Source: Neurospora tetraspora (taxonomy: Eukaryota; Ascomycota; Sordariomycetes; Sordariales; Sordariaceae). From it: 64,000 nt of DNA. How positions within the stretch are numbered: position 1 is the stretch's first letter; every line of letters starts with the position of its first letter. The position numbers and the translations under genes were made by a program. The DNA is taken from contig NW_026944389.1 of NCBI RefSeq assembly GCF_033439725.1, forward strand, positions 1,550,001 through 1,614,000, in the 5' to 3' direction. Under the pieces are notes generated by a model, which saw only the letters and a list, made by a program, of their open reading frames with translations, was not told the origin of the DNA and searched no databases. Positions 37,251 through 49,089 of the stretch are shown piece by piece.

Positions 37251-38255
37251 AAATCACGACCTCACCCGTACCGGTAGCTCAAGAACAAGTACAACGAAAT
37301 TGAGCCGCAGTAGATGGATGGACTACGACGTCCCCAGGTCCACCGTTCCTGCGCATCTACCCGGCGGCGGGCTAAACCAACTACGCGGTCTATCCTAGAA
37401 GCTCGCCGTCACTGCCGTCTACCTCTCCGCAGGGCAAGACGCTAACGGCCACTGGATAACCAAGCCGACTTGGGGCCGCTGGCCTAAGGAACTGCATTAC
37501 ATGTTGAAGACCCGAAACTGGACGCGCGGAGTCGAGTTCGTCGACTGCAAGAAGGCTTGTGAGATCCCCGACCCTGAGGAGCCTGTCACAGAGCGCGACT
37601 GGACCCCCAGTGAGCAGTTCCTTAACAGCGAGCGGCCTTTCTTTGTCGGATATGGAGGGCATGGGCGATTACCCTGATTGGGACGAGCGGCTGGAGCAGC
37701 CGGAGTGGCAGGCTCGTGGCATTAGCAAGATCCCTCGCGACCATTGGGGTTATGGACCTAGACATGTCATGGGTCGTTGGGTGCAGGGACATGGAGAGGT
37801 CATTTTTCAGACTGACAGGTTCAGCTATTGTGCCTTGTATCGGCCGGTGGAGGCGACTACTGAGGGCACTGGTCAGACAGGCAACTCGAGCCCTGAGGAG
37901 TAAGGAAATTCGACTTTAGGGGGATGGACATGGTGGTCACAAGGAATAGACTGGAACATGTAGTGTACAATACTGGTTGTTTGAGTAGAACCACTCAAGG
38001 CCTTTCTAACTTCTAGATGTTACGACATCTTTGACTGACTGGGCCAGTGCATACTTGGGCCAGACACAGCACAGGGCAGTCAGCTAGATAGCCAGCGATT
38101 CTTTCCAACTCAAGAGAAGGGACTCCTAAGGTAGGTAGTTAATCAATCGATCATCTAACTACAACCAGAATAATTTTGCTCAGTGAAACTGCCCTGCTCA
38201 TGGACACGAGTCCTGTGTTGTGATTGACAGTGTTCCTCCGACGAATCACGAACTC
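37251..38255 (+). repeat. Tandem duplication, unit 2
   Basis: About 1.0 kb, head-to-tail copy of 36260-37250. Contains the pseudogene listed next and a second copy of the 3' flank (about 37904-38255). Confidence 0.85.
37254..37903 (+). pseudogene. Pseudogene of the C-terminal half of the adjacent RING-finger gene
   Basis: Resembles residues about 345-550 of the 35108-36881 product: HDLTR, AHLPGGGLNQLRGLS, TKPTWGRWPKEL, EGMGDYPDWDERLEQPEW and GISKIPRDHWG all have close counterparts. It has no RING domain and no start of its own. A frame shift follows HDLTR, a TAG replaces the Trp codon of GLSWK (about 37395-37400), and a second frame shift lies at about 37635-37650, after which the frame is open to a TAA at 37901-37903. 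The tail differs from the parent (TEGTGQTGNSSPEE). The TGG-to-TAG change is of RIP type, but the copy as a whole keeps its GC content. Confidence 0.82.
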
Positions 38256-38262
38256 AGCTCCC

Positions 38263-38556
38263 CGGTTCGTAGTAGACAGTACTCCATTTCAAACTCTTGA
38301 TCGCATGAATGTCGAGTGACTGGAGTAAAGAGCATCTGGCATAGACTGGATAGATGAAAGACATATTCAAAATTAAGTGGTGCGTCGACAATGATAATAG
38401 AGCGTGTGTTATGGTACTCGGTATGTGTAAGGCAGTTTGGCTTTGCGACCACTCGTGATATTGCACCACATCATCACCAGCATCTCGGCACAGGGCCTGA
38501 TTTCTTTGATAGTACCTCTTACTCCAGAGGTGTTCAACCCGGTGCTTCATTCGCCA
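38263..38556. other. Spacer before the alpha-glucosidase 3' end
   Basis: No gene or repeat recognised between the end of the tandem duplication and the stop codon of the minus-strand GH13 gene. Confidence 0.45.
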
Positions 38557-40404
38557 TTAGAAGTTGAGGTACACTCTGCCTTCCCAGGGCTTCAATGTGC
38601 CAGTTTCCATACTAGACATGTCCTTCTTCTTCAACGTAGTCACCAACAATCGCTCCTCCCCGTGTTTGCAGCCCAATGTTGCTGCCACATCGAGGTTATG
38701 CTCCAGAAGGCTGGTTGGCTGCCCAGAGAAGTTCATAACCACTAGTGCCTTCCTCCTCTTATCTGCCTGGACAACATCACCCTCTTCGAAACCTTGGTCG
38801 TCCTTGACATAGACAAACAGCGTCTCATCCTCTTGAAGTACAGACCTAAACGCTCCATGCACAAACAACCCGCTGTATTCCTTCCTCAACTTCAAAATCT
38901 TCTTGTAGAAACCCAGAATCGACTCTTCGTCCTTCTCTTGTCTCTCCACATTCAGATCCTTGTACCCATCATGCACTCTCATCCACGGCGTCACTCCCGC
39001 AGACGTAAAGCCCGCATTAGGCGACGCATCCCACTGCATCGGTATCCTCGAGTGATCCCTCGCCAGGATCCTCAGACCCTCCTCCGTCTTCCTTATCCTC
39101 TCCGCATCCCCCGACGCCCTCGCCTCCTTGTAAAAGTTCAAGCTCTCAACATCCTTATACTCCCGCTCAATCGGCCACTCCTCCGGCATATTCACCATCC
39201 CAATCTCCTGCCCCTGATACAGAAAAATCGTCCCCGTCAACGTCGCCTGCCACAACGCAATAGTCTTCGCGCTCGCCTCCCACGCCTCCACAGTCGAACT
39301 ATCGTCTCCAAACCGCGACACCGCCCTGCCATTATCGTGGTTCTCGCAAAACACCGTGTGCCACCCATCCGTTCCCTCCAGCCACTGCTGCCACGTCGCC
39401 ACGTAGCTCTTCAGCTCCGACAGCGGGAACTCTCGATACAAATACTTGCCATGAAACGGCCCGCCCGTGCCCAAGCGGATGGTGCTAAACTCAAACACCA
39501 TATCCAGCTCCTTGGCCTTGGCAGAGACATACGGCAGGACCTGTTCCCGGGGCAGCGGGGTGTTGGACAACTCGCCCACGGACACGGCGTTGTACGGTGC
39601 CAAAACCTGCTGGTTCATCTCGCGGATGAACTCGTGGATGCGCGGGCCGTTGCACCACATCTCCGCGGCGGGCTGGTCCGTCTCGCCCGGCAAGGTGACG
39701 GGGGCGTCGGGGAAGTCGACGCGCTTGGAGTACTTGTTGACGGTGTCGATGCGGAAGCCGTCGACGCCGCGGTCGAGCCAGAAGCGCATGGCCTCGTCGT
39801 AGATGGCCTTGCGGCAGTCTGGGTTTTCCCAGTTAAGGTCGGGTTGCGAGGTGTCGTACAGGTGCAGGTAGTATTCTTGGGTCAGCTCGTCCCAGGTCCA
39901 GGTCGGGCCCGCGAAGTAGCTGCGCCAGTTGGTGGGCGGCATGCGGCGGTTCCCCGTGTTCGGGTCTTCGTAGCGGGCCGACTTCCACATGTACCAGTCG
40001 CGTTTTGGGTTGTTGGTTTTGGAGGAGCGGGATTCTTGGAACCACGGGTGTTGGTCGGAGGTGTGGTTGATGACCAGGTCGAGGATCAGCTTCATGCCGC
40101 GGGCGTGGCAGGCGGAGATGAGGTCGTCGATGTCGGAGAGGGTGCCGTAGCGCGAGTAGACGGCTTGGTAGTCGGAGATGTCGTAGCCCATGTCCTTCTG
40201 GGGGGACTCGAACATGGGAGAGAGCCAGACGCAGTCGACGCCGAGTGAGTGGAGGTAGTCGATTTTGGCGATGAGGCCGGGGATGTCGCCCCAGCCGTCA
40301 TTGTTGGTGTCTTTGAAGCTGGCTGGATAGACTTGGTAGAATACGGCTTCTTTCCACCAGGGTGTCTTGCCCAGGCAGAGGGAGGTGTCGTTGAGGGAAC
40401 CCAT
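38557..40404 (-). CDS. GH13 alpha-glucosidase, maltase type, 615 aa
   Basis: Hydrolyses terminal alpha-linked glucose from maltose-like sugars. I start at the ATG at 40404 (MGSLND), because the upstream in-frame extension to 40524 is Ser/His-rich and unlike the family, whose N-terminus is the WWKEAVFYQVYPASF block seen here at residues 16-30. GH13 barrel motifs: DLVINHTSDQHPWF (109-122), DGFRIDTVNK with nucleophile Asp220, SVGELSN with acid/base Glu278, and CENHDNGR with Asp357; QPDLNW (187-192) is typical of oligo-1,6-glucosidase/maltase relatives. Residue 221, after the nucleophile, is Thr; in yeast enzymes Thr marks maltases and Val marks isomaltases, so alpha-1,4 preference is inferred. 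No signal peptide is seen, so it is probably cytosolic. It is divergent from a sugar transporter with which it probably forms a maltose-use pair. Confidence 0.94.
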   Translation of the reverse strand: MGSLNDTSLCLGKTPWWKEAVFYQVYPASFKDTNNDGWGDIPGLIAKIDYLHSLGVDCVWLSPMFESPQKDMGYDISDYQAVYSRYGTLSDIDDLISACHARGMKLILDLVINHTSDQHPWFQESRSSKTNNPKRDWYMWKSARYEDPNTGNRRMPPTNWRSYFAGPTWTWDELTQEYYLHLYDTSQPDLNWENPDCRKAIYDEAMRFWLDRGVDGFRIDTVNKYSKRVDFPDAPVTLPGETDQPAAEMWCNGPRIHEFIREMNQQVLAPYNAVSVGELSNTPLPREQVLPYVSAKAKELDMVFEFSTIRLGTGGPFHGKYLYREFPLSELKSYVATWQQWLEGTDGWHTVFCENHDNGRAVSRFGDDSSTVEAWEASAKTIALWQATLTGTIFLYQGQEIGMVNMPEEWPIEREYKDVESLNFYKEARASGDAERIRKTEEGLRILARDHSRIPMQWDASPNAGFTSAGVTPWMRVHDGYKDLNVERQEKDEESILGFYKKILKLRKEYSGLFVHGAFRSVLQEDETLFVYVKDDQGFEEGDVVQADKRRKALVVMNFSGQPTSLLEHNLDVAATLGCKHGEERLLVTTLKKKDMSSMETGTLKPWEGRVYLNF

Positions 40405-40655
40405 GGTTGAGTGACTTGAATCAGCCTGGGGATGACGGTCGTAGAGAATAAGCTGACCTGAATGACTTGAGTACAGACGAGGACACAAAGTTGAAGAGGG
40501 AAAAGTTTCTGAACTGATCTTCACACAACATTGTGAGGAGAGAGGGGTACGATCCTACACTACTTATCCACGGAGAGCATCAGGGATCTGAAGCCAGGAG
40601 TAAACAAATGCTTATCGGCGAAACCCAAGCAGACTTGCGACTAGCCGAGATTCCA

Positions 40656-40672
40656 CCGGCTAGGAAAGCCGG
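40656..40672 (+). promoter_or_regulatory. Inverted repeat CCGGCT-N5-AGCCGG, possible Zn2Cys6 activator site
   Basis: Perfect 6-bp inverted repeat about 250 bp upstream of the maltase start. Fungal binuclear-cluster activators, including maltose regulators, bind paired CGG/CCG triplets. CGG triplets also occur just beside it (TCGGAGTCGGAG, about 40685). Binding is inferred, not shown. Confidence 0.4.
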
Positions 40673-41211
40673 AGTGTCCGTGTCGGAGTCGGAGCTCTGG
40701 TGCTTTGAAGATATCGCCTCGGTCCATCTCTTCGCCTGGTTGAATGATGTTCCTCTGGTGTTGGTGGTTGGGACTGTAATTGCCACTGTCCTTGATCAGC
40801 GTCTTTCACTCTCCGATTCCCTTGTCGTCTTCCAGATCCTCTTTGTCCATCTTTCTGTGAGCTTGGAGATACTGTGACACTAACAAATTAACACCTATTA
40901 AACGCTAATCCACGGAGGTAAAATGATGATACTCACCAAGTATCTCAACGTCACCACTGGTAGCAGAAAGTGTTCCAATTGGTTCAACCCCCTCTTAATC
41001 CCAAGCTTGTCCCTCAACACGCACAAAGGGACAGCAACTCCGACACCCCTGCCTCAAATGCAACCTCATCCATTCTGACATCTCCACAGACGTCACCGGC
41101 TTGACTTCTTCCCTCGACTTTATTGGTTTTTCAGGAAATTCTTGCACAGTCATTCATACACTCACCAGGCCCAGCACTCTGGCTCGTCTCGAAATCGCCA
41201 TGTGCCATGTG

Positions 41212-41376
41212 CCGGGGTAGACGGGGAAAAACACGAGCAACAAGGACGGAAGAGATGATCCCCCTTACCCCGGATTTGTGACCTGGGCGATTAAACGTGG
41301 GGTCCGGGGGAATGGAGGTGAGTGCAACCTTGAGCGGAGTTCTTGGGGGGGTAAGATCTGGGGATAAGGTCTGGGG
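41212..41376. promoter_or_regulatory. Cluster of five SYGGRG motifs (CreA/CRE-1-type)
   Basis: CCGGGG at 41212-41217, its reverse at 41268-41273, CCGGGG at 41304-41309, and CTGGGG at 41358-41363 and 41371-41376. By base counting about 0.6 would be expected in 165 bp of random sequence on both strands. The place fits carbon catabolite repression of both flanking genes. Confidence 0.55.
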
Positions 41377-42074
41377 TTTGCTCCGACACTGCAGTCGGTC
41401 AACGGTTTTTGCTAGTCTTCGTGGGAAGTCCTTCTTCCTACTACTCCTGGAGATGATACAAACACCGGAAACTCGCAAGAATCCAGTGTCTGTCAAACTC
41501 CCAATATCATATCATATGACCAACCGTCTGAGCTGCAGAATATTCCCTTTTCGACGGGATGATGTGTGTGATGTGACGTCACCCTAGATGGTAACGGCAA
41601 GACTTGAGTGAAGCTATTGATCTTTTGGCTTATCGTCAGTCTTCTTCCGTTCAGTTTTGGGTACAAGAGCAACCATGGTTGCCACACGCGGAGAGCGGAG
41701 GCTGGCTTTTTTTTCTTTCTTGGCAACGCGGGCTGGCCTGGATTCTCTGGGCAATGGCAATTACAATGGCAATGTCGACGACGATCCACCTACCGGCAGG
41801 CAGACCACTAACACCGTCTATTTGACCCGTTTTGGGAATCTTCCTCCCCGGCCCTTGGTCACCCTTGATGCTGGCACCACGATGGCTCATGGCTGCGGTC
41901 GAACACATAAAGGCGCAGGATTTCCGTCACCTTTCTTGCCATGCTTTCCGTCCTTTCCTTTTCCTTCCTTAAGCTCTTCTAAGAGTTAGATCTTCTCTCC
42001 TCCTCTCTTCCTCCTGATCATCTTCTTCATCAATCGGTGTCTGAGGTCTGACCACCTCACACCCTCCCACCACA

Positions 42075-43890
42075 ATGGCGGACCAAAAGCCCCTTGCCTC
42101 CGTGCCCTCGCCTGAAAAGGCCACAGAGGCAGGCACCACCACCACCACCACCACCACCACCATACCCCAAGCCCAAGACGACGTCGTCCTCGTCGAAGCC
42201 AAACACGCCGCCGACACCGAGCACGAAATGACGCTCCTCCGCGCCATCCATCTCTACCCAAAAGCCATCGGCTGGTCCGTCCTGCTCTCCTCGACCCTGA
42301 TCATGGAAGGCTACGACCTCGCCCTCTTGGGGAGTCTGTACGCCTCGCCTGTCTTCAACAAGAAGTTTGGGGAGCTCACAAACCCGGCCACGGGCAAGTA
42401 CGCTGTGTCAGCCGCTTGGCAGTCGGGTTTATCCAACGGAGCAAGAGCGGGAGAGATCTTTGGACTGATCTTTGCGGGTTGGGCAGCTGATCGGATTGGG
42501 TATAAGAAGACGACGATTGCGAGTCTGGTGTTGATGATTGGGTTTGTTTTTGTGTTGTTTTTTGCGCCGGATGTGAAGGTTTTGGTGGTGGGGGAGGTTC
42601 TTTGTGGTGAGTTATGCCGTTTCTTGTTTGACTGTGCATATACTGTTTCTTCTCAAGGGTCACTAAGGTAGACTTACATAAACTGGAAGGTTGAAGTTGT
42701 ATGCTAACTCTGTCCGAACCAAAACAGGTATTCCCTGGGGTGCCTTCCAGAGCGTTACACCCGCCTACGCCTCCGAGGTTGCGCCGCTGGTGCTTCGCCC
42801 GTACCTGACCACCTTCATCAACATGTGCTGGGTAATTGGCCAGTTCTTCGCCGCCGCCGTCAACAAGGGCTCCGTGGGCCGGACCGATCAGTGGGCGTAC
42901 CGTATCCCCTTTGGAGTGCAGTGGGTGTGGCCGATTCCCATCCTGGCCGGCCTCGTCTTTGCGCCCGAGTCGCCTTGGTGGTACGTCAGACATAACAAGC
43001 GGGAGGAGGCTAAGCAGTCGCTGCTCCGTTTGACGTCAAGGAACCAGCCTGGGTTCAATGTGGATGAGACGCTGGCTATGATCGAGCATACCAATGAGCT
43101 CGAGAAGCAGCTGAAGGAGGGTGTTACCTTCCGTGACTGCTTCAGGGGTATTGATCTCCGCCGTACGGAGATCGTCGTGGGCATCTGGCTTGTGCAAACG
43201 CTCGGCGGCCAGAACCTCATGGGCTACTTCTCTTACTTCCTCACGCAAGCGGGCATGGACCCGAGCAACTCGTTTTCGCTCTCCATGGGCCAGTACGCCC
43301 TTGGAATGGTCGGCACCGCTGGCTCTTGGTTCCTCATGTCGCGCGTCGGCCGGCGACGGATCTACTTCAGCGGTGTCTGCGCACAGTTCTGTCTCCTCAT
43401 CATCGTCGGTGGTCTCTCCTTCGGCGGGAACAAAGCCTCCGTGTGGGCCATCGGTGGCGTCCTCATCGCTTTCACGTTCGTCTATGACTTCGCCGTTGGA
43501 CCTGTGACGTACTGTCTCATTTCGGAGCTGTCGTCGACCCGTCTAAAGGCCAAGACCATTGTGCTTGCTCGTGCGGCGTACAATGCTAGCAACATCTTTG
43601 TCAATGTCATGACGAATTACCAGCTGAGCTCGACGGCGTGGAACTGGGGCGCCAGGACGGCGTTCTTTTGGGCGGGCAGCTGCTTGTTGTCGGCGATTTG
43701 GGTGTTCTTTAGACTGCCGGAGCCGAAGGGGAGGACGTATGCTGAGTTGGATATCTTGTTTGAGAAAAAGGTTGCGGCGAGGAAGTTTGCAAAGGCCAAG
43801 GTTGACCCTTTTGATCTGCAGAGTCACGGTGGGAAGAAGATGTCGCTTGAGGAGACGGAGAGTCATGAGGGGAAGGAGACCAAGGCTTGA
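42075..43890 (+). CDS. MFS sugar transporter, probable alpha-glucoside:H+ symporter, 564 aa
   Basis: Coding sequence 42075-42606 joined to 42728-43890. The 121-bp intron splits the Gly codon of CGIPWGAF and restores frame. The start CACAATGG has good context. Sugar-porter signatures: GWAADRIGYKK (loop 2-3), VLCGIPWGAFQSV, PESPWWYVRHNKREEA (end of the first six helices), VGRRR (loop 8-9) and LPEPKGRTYAELDILFE at the C-terminus. About twelve hydrophobic segments lie between long cytosolic tails. An ACC repeat encodes nine Thr (residues 21-29) in the N-tail. The MEGYDLALLGSLYA block and the neighbouring maltase point to the maltose/alpha-glucoside permease branch; the substrate is inferred. Confidence 0.93.
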
Positions 43891-44520
43891 GAGGCGGGAT
43901 TGTAGAAAAGTTTGTTAATGCGTGATTGATGGCGAGTTAATGATACCTTTGGTGCATTTGTTTTGTCGTTTCCTGGTTAAAGTCTGTGAGGAAGTGCGAG
44001 TGTCTCAGACCATTTGTAGAGAATGGAGTCAAGTTTGGGGCTCAGTAACCTCGTCCGGTCGTGGTTTTGGGACTTGATGACGGCTTGGACCTGGAAAAAT
44101 ATATCTTGCGAAGAGCAAAGCTGAGAGGAGCCCATGTTGACGAGCTGAAATCGACACCGACACGTAAACGGATGCTTACCAGAGACACAATATCTGTTGA
44201 TGTCGTGGATGCTTACTTCCGGACCACCTCTTGTCTACCATTCTAGGCGGCCGCTCTGTTTCCCTTTTCAGGCGACTTAGTGACTCTTTAGGGGCTAGTG
44301 CCAAGTCAATACAGTCCAATACTGGAAAGTTTGTTAGCGTGATACTTAGCAGGGGGAGGAAACAGGGGAATTGATTGGCCTTGGAGGCTATTTCACTGCT
44401 AAGGTGGAGAATACACTTCGAACTCACGCACAACGACCACTTCTTTACTCCACTTCTACCACCTTGAACACGAGTACTCACATGACCCGACCCCATTACT
44501 AAAGCTTCCTAACCTAAGTA
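43891..44520. other. 3' flank of the transporter and boundary to AT-rich DNA
   Basis: Normal-GC DNA up to about 44.5 kb, then an abrupt change to TpA-rich sequence that continues to the window end. No gene seen. Confidence 0.55.
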
Positions 44521-44587
44521 GATACGCTAAGACTGACCCTATACTATGAAAAATCTCTCATCCGACCCTCGCCCCCTTAATATTTTC

Positions 44588-44644
44588 TTTCCCCATAGAG
44601 AAATAATGAATCGCTTGCTCGAAATTTTCTATAGAGAAACAATA
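44588..44644 (+). repeat. Two CTATAG/CATAG-centred palindromes, about 37 bp apart
   Basis: Two related sites of the type TTTCCCCATAGAGAAATAAT (44588-44607) and TTTTCTATAGAGAAACAATA (44625-44644), at the very edge of the AT-rich block. They belong to a set repeated through 44.5-64 kb. Confidence 0.6.
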
Positions 44645-47600
44645 TTACTCGCGTTTTTAAATACTCTTCTTAAATATTAACGATCGTATATCCAAAAATA
44701 ATTATAAACTCAACGCGACCAATATCTCTTCGTTATATACGAATAGCCTGTAAATTATTTCTAATATATCCTTAAATTATTTCTAATATATCCCTAAATT
44801 ATTTTTACAAAATGGCTAATAATAATATTCCCAATGCTGATACTTTGGCTATTATTGCTAAACTTAGTTTCATTAAGTAGAATAATATAATCTTTATTGA
44901 GCTATTAATAATATTTGACTTAGAATAAATAAATAATATAGCGGCCGAATTCGATAAGTTAGAAGAATTGAAGGATACAACCCCTCCTAATATATCGATA
45001 CTAACCGATTTCCTAATAAGTAGATAGATATAATACTATCCGATTGTAATTATATTTTTTATAAATTAATAATATAATACATTAATTATTTAAAAGTCGA
45101 ACTTATAGGTATGATATTTATTTTATCCGATAATATTAATTATTACTCTACTTTTATTTAAATAATATATTATATTATAATGATTTTTAAATACCTTGAA
45201 TTTTCCGTTGATAGCGTAGCTTACGTCTTATATATTAAAAATTTGAATAAAGCCTAAATTGAAGCTTTATAGTAAGAAATATATAAAGAAGTTATTATTA
45301 AATAAATATTTTTATAGATAATTCTACTAATTAATCTACGATATTATAAATCCAATACTATATCCAATGGAAAATATTTACTAAGAATATTTCGTCGAGT
45401 TACTTAAATAATACTATATACCGTCGTTTTACTTTTAAATACAATAATATTAAATACTATAAATATTTAGACCTGTGAATTTTATAAACTTATTAATAAG
45501 GTTCTACCCCCGCAATTAATAAGGAGGTTATGAACCTTTTATTTAAAATCCGCCTCCGATACAATAAGGTCCTATTAATTAAGTAAATTATTAAATCCGG
45601 ACCTATCCTTGATTTATCCCTAATTCATTATTCCCAAGCTACTTTCTATATTACTTTAATTTAATCCAAAATAATTATCTTCGACTAATATTATTTTAAT
45701 AATTAATTAGGTATAGGCAATTAGGAAGCGTTAGGAAATATATAATCGTAAAGAAATAAGGGCGTTGTATAAATTCGTTTAGTATATGTTGAAAATAAAT
45801 ATTTATTTACAATATATCCCTAATAAATCCGCGTTATATTTAATACTTATACCTATTAAAATATTAATCAACTATAATTACTATTATTTAAAATATTAGA
45901 ATTCGAAAATTAGAAAGTATATATAATTTTTCTATTTTGTCCCTAATAATCTCTATTAATATTAATTACATATTAAATTAATTATTAAAAGCTATTCGAA
46001 ATATACTACATTTAATTCATTGCGAATTGAAATATATACTGAAGTAGAATTTAAATTATTAAAAAAGTCGCGCTATAGTAAATAAACTTTTATTTAATAT
46101 ATCTAGGACTATTTATAATTTATTATTAGTAAATTAGAGACCGATTACCCTTAAGGCTATAATACTATAACGATTCGATTTTACAATATTACCCTTAATT
46201 ATTATATTCCTATCGATACCAAAACTATCCTATATATCGTTATAACTTCCTATAATCAATATTACTACCTACCCCTACTACCTGATAAAACCCCTAAGCA
46301 GATTATCGATAATTTAATACGGGTATTAAAAAGAGTTAATAACCTTAGTAAAATTTAAAATAAATTAATTTAGAATATATTACCGATAAATTAAAGATAA
46401 GCTAATTATTAATTGAAAACTTAATGAATTTAACCAGCAACTCCTACTTTATTCAATTCTTTAATAAATATAGTACTAATACTATTAACTAGGATTATCC
46501 GAATTTAAATAATATTAATAAAGTTTACTTAGTAATTAAAATGTATCGCGCTCTTTACTAACCTTTAAGGACTTCGAGCCTTAAAACTATAATATAAGAA
46601 TATTAATTAAAATACTAAAATTTAAACTTTCGTATAAATTTATACGTCCGGTATTTTTAAAAATGAATTATTAACTTTCTCCTATAATATATTTAGAGAA
46701 TTCTTAGTAATAGGACTAATTTTATAATTATTAATTTTTTTAAAGAATAAGTAGAATTCTTTCGTAAAGGCTTTATTAAATCCTTCAAATTAAATATAAA
46801 TTATAAGTATCTTTCTAGTGGATAAAATAGGGAGGTTATTTAAAGCTTTTACTTACAATAAATAAAACGATATAAATTATTAAATTATTCTAGATTTATC
46901 GTTAATATATTTCTAATTTTAATAATTATCCTTCTTATCCGGATCTTTACTAATACCGACTCAGCGAAAATATACGTACTTACCTTTAAAATAGTATTTA
47001 AAATCTTCGAAAAGGATTATAAATATACGGTTCAATAGCGTAAATTATTTGGAGAGGGTCTTTATAGTATTATTATAAATTAAGACTTCGAAGTAATTAT
47101 AAGTACGTTATTGAATTCTAAAATCTTTATAATATATTACTATTTACCCTCTTATTAATTAATATAGGTTTTTCAGCATATATATCTAAAACTAATCCCT
47201 ACTCCCGTAGGGCTATATACTTTACTTACTACATAGTACAATTTTACCATATCTACTTTAAACGTAGTATTAAAAGGTATATAAAAAATAAATTGAAATT
47301 TCGCTCGTACATAGAAGGGTTATTTACTTATTAAACCCTTAATAAATATATATAATTTTACCAATATTTAATATATAAATTAATAATTATTTATTTTTAT
47401 TTTTCTAATTATATATTTAATTAATTATTCTCTAAATAATTTGCGAAAGGAAGTTCGGAATTAAGCGAAGAATAAAATCATTCCAACGGTTCGCACTAAA
47501 TATATTTATACTTGTTCTAACAAAAAATAAAAAAATATAGAATATAGTTCGACTAAATATTAATACGGTCGAGATATTATACAAGTAATCCTACTATTAG

Positions 47601-48839
47601 AACGAACGGTTCGTATTATTACTTTCTTATATTTATAGGTAAATTATTAATTAAAATATATTACTAATATATTAGAAATCTATTATTTATATATCGTAAT
47701 TAATATATTAATAGGAATATAAGATTCGATCGCTAACTTATAGTGTATGAAGATATTTAAGCAAAATATAGTATTAAATTTAAGTATCGAATTAATTCGC
47801 TAATAGATCGATTAAATTGTAATATAACGAAGATACATAATAAGTTAATAATAAATTAATAATTTATCCAATATATTCACGGTTAATTTAATATAAATAA
47901 ATAGAAGAAGGATAATACGTTTATAACGGAAAAAGCAATTAAAAAGGTATCGATCTTCTTTAACTTAATAACCCCTCCTTATCTTTTAATTACCCCCTCT
48001 ATTTCTATTCTATAAAATATAATAGGGTTAATTTTTAATAATTCCTCAATTGTATTTTTATTTCGAGCTTTTAACAATTATTAACCCTTCGTAGAAATTA
48101 TATTTTTTAATATTACTACTTTAAAATTAATTTTATGCATTTCTTAGATAAGTTAATAAAACGTCCCTAAACATTTAATATATATACTAGATATTAATTA
48201 CCCTAAATACTTACCCTACGGCTATAAATATTAATTTAAACGGTAAGAGAAATATAAGCCAAAAAGAGAAATAAAGAATTAATACGTACTACCGAATTTG
48301 AAAATATATTTACAAAGCGAATAGAAGCGGACATTGTAAATACTAAAATATAAAAAGAAAATGCCGAAATATAAATGAAGTTATTTTAATTAATAAAGGA
48401 AGGCAAATTTTAAGAGCAGGAAATATTTATCCTAATCACTAACGCAAGTTATATACTTCCTATAAACAATTTACTTTCGCTAGGTAATATATTATATACA
48501 ATTATAAATTTATATAAAAACCTAAAGTAAATAATAATATTTATACGTCTATAGGGCTACCCTTATAGAACCCTCCCTATATATGGCTAATCCTACCTTT
48601 ATATAACTGGAGATACTATAATAATTATAATTATTAAATATTTATTACATTAGTATAATTAATAAATATAAAAAATAAATAATTATAAAGATAATAAGGA
48701 TACTTTTATTAAATATTTAAAACGCCCTATATAAACCTTCAATTAAAATGTAATATTTTTCTATAGGGAAGGTCTAACCTAATTAATATCCTATAGTATT
48801 TATTCTCTTCGAAATAAACTTATATACGTAGGGTATAAA

Positions 48840-48858
48840 CCCCCCCCCCCCCCCCCCC
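48840..48858 (+). repeat. Uninterrupted C19 homopolymer
   Basis: Nineteen consecutive C in DNA that is otherwise about three quarters A+T. A run of CpC offers no CpA target for RIP, which may explain its survival. Confidence 0.9.
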
Positions 48859-48975
48859 AGGTCGTCCCTTCCTATCCTTCTTCTTCCTCCTTCTTATAAT
48901 TCGCGCCTTCCCTTTTGTTTCCCTATAAAGAAATAATTTACTAAAAACCCCTAATTAATATTATATTACCCTATA

Positions 48976-49089
48976 CAAACAAATTTACAATTATAATCGA
49001 ATAATAAACTTTTTACGTAAAAGAATAACGTCCAAACAAATTTACAATTATAACCGAATAATAAAAGTTCTATACGGAGAAATAACGTA
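48976..49089 (+). repeat. Tandem duplication, two 57-bp units
   Basis: Units 48976-49032 and 49033-49089 both begin CAAACAAATTTACAATTATA and end in a GAATAACGT/GAAATAACGT-like stretch. Confidence 0.7.

Larger units (their letters stand above)
40405..42074. promoter_or_regulatory. Shared divergent promoter region of the maltase and the sugar transporter
   Basis: 1.67 kb without a supportable gene. Contains a Zn2Cys6-like inverted repeat and a cluster of five SYGGRG (CreA/CRE-1-type) motifs, listed separately. Open frames here are short and featureless. Confidence 0.6.

Noticed and set aside
38794-40248. 484-aa open frame on the plus strand
   Set aside because: Antisense shadow of the GH13 gene; composition (Arg/Leu/Val-rich, no domain) is that of a reverse-complement frame of GC-rich coding DNA.
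40405-40524. Upstream in-frame extension of the GH13 frame to an ATG at 40524
   Set aside because: The 40 extra residues lack family similarity and are not a signal peptide; the inner ATG gives a normal family N-terminus.
46900-47320. Faint resemblance to a MULE-type transposase
   Set aside because: Too few matching positions in heavily mutated DNA and no terminal inverted repeats found; not strong enough to annotate.
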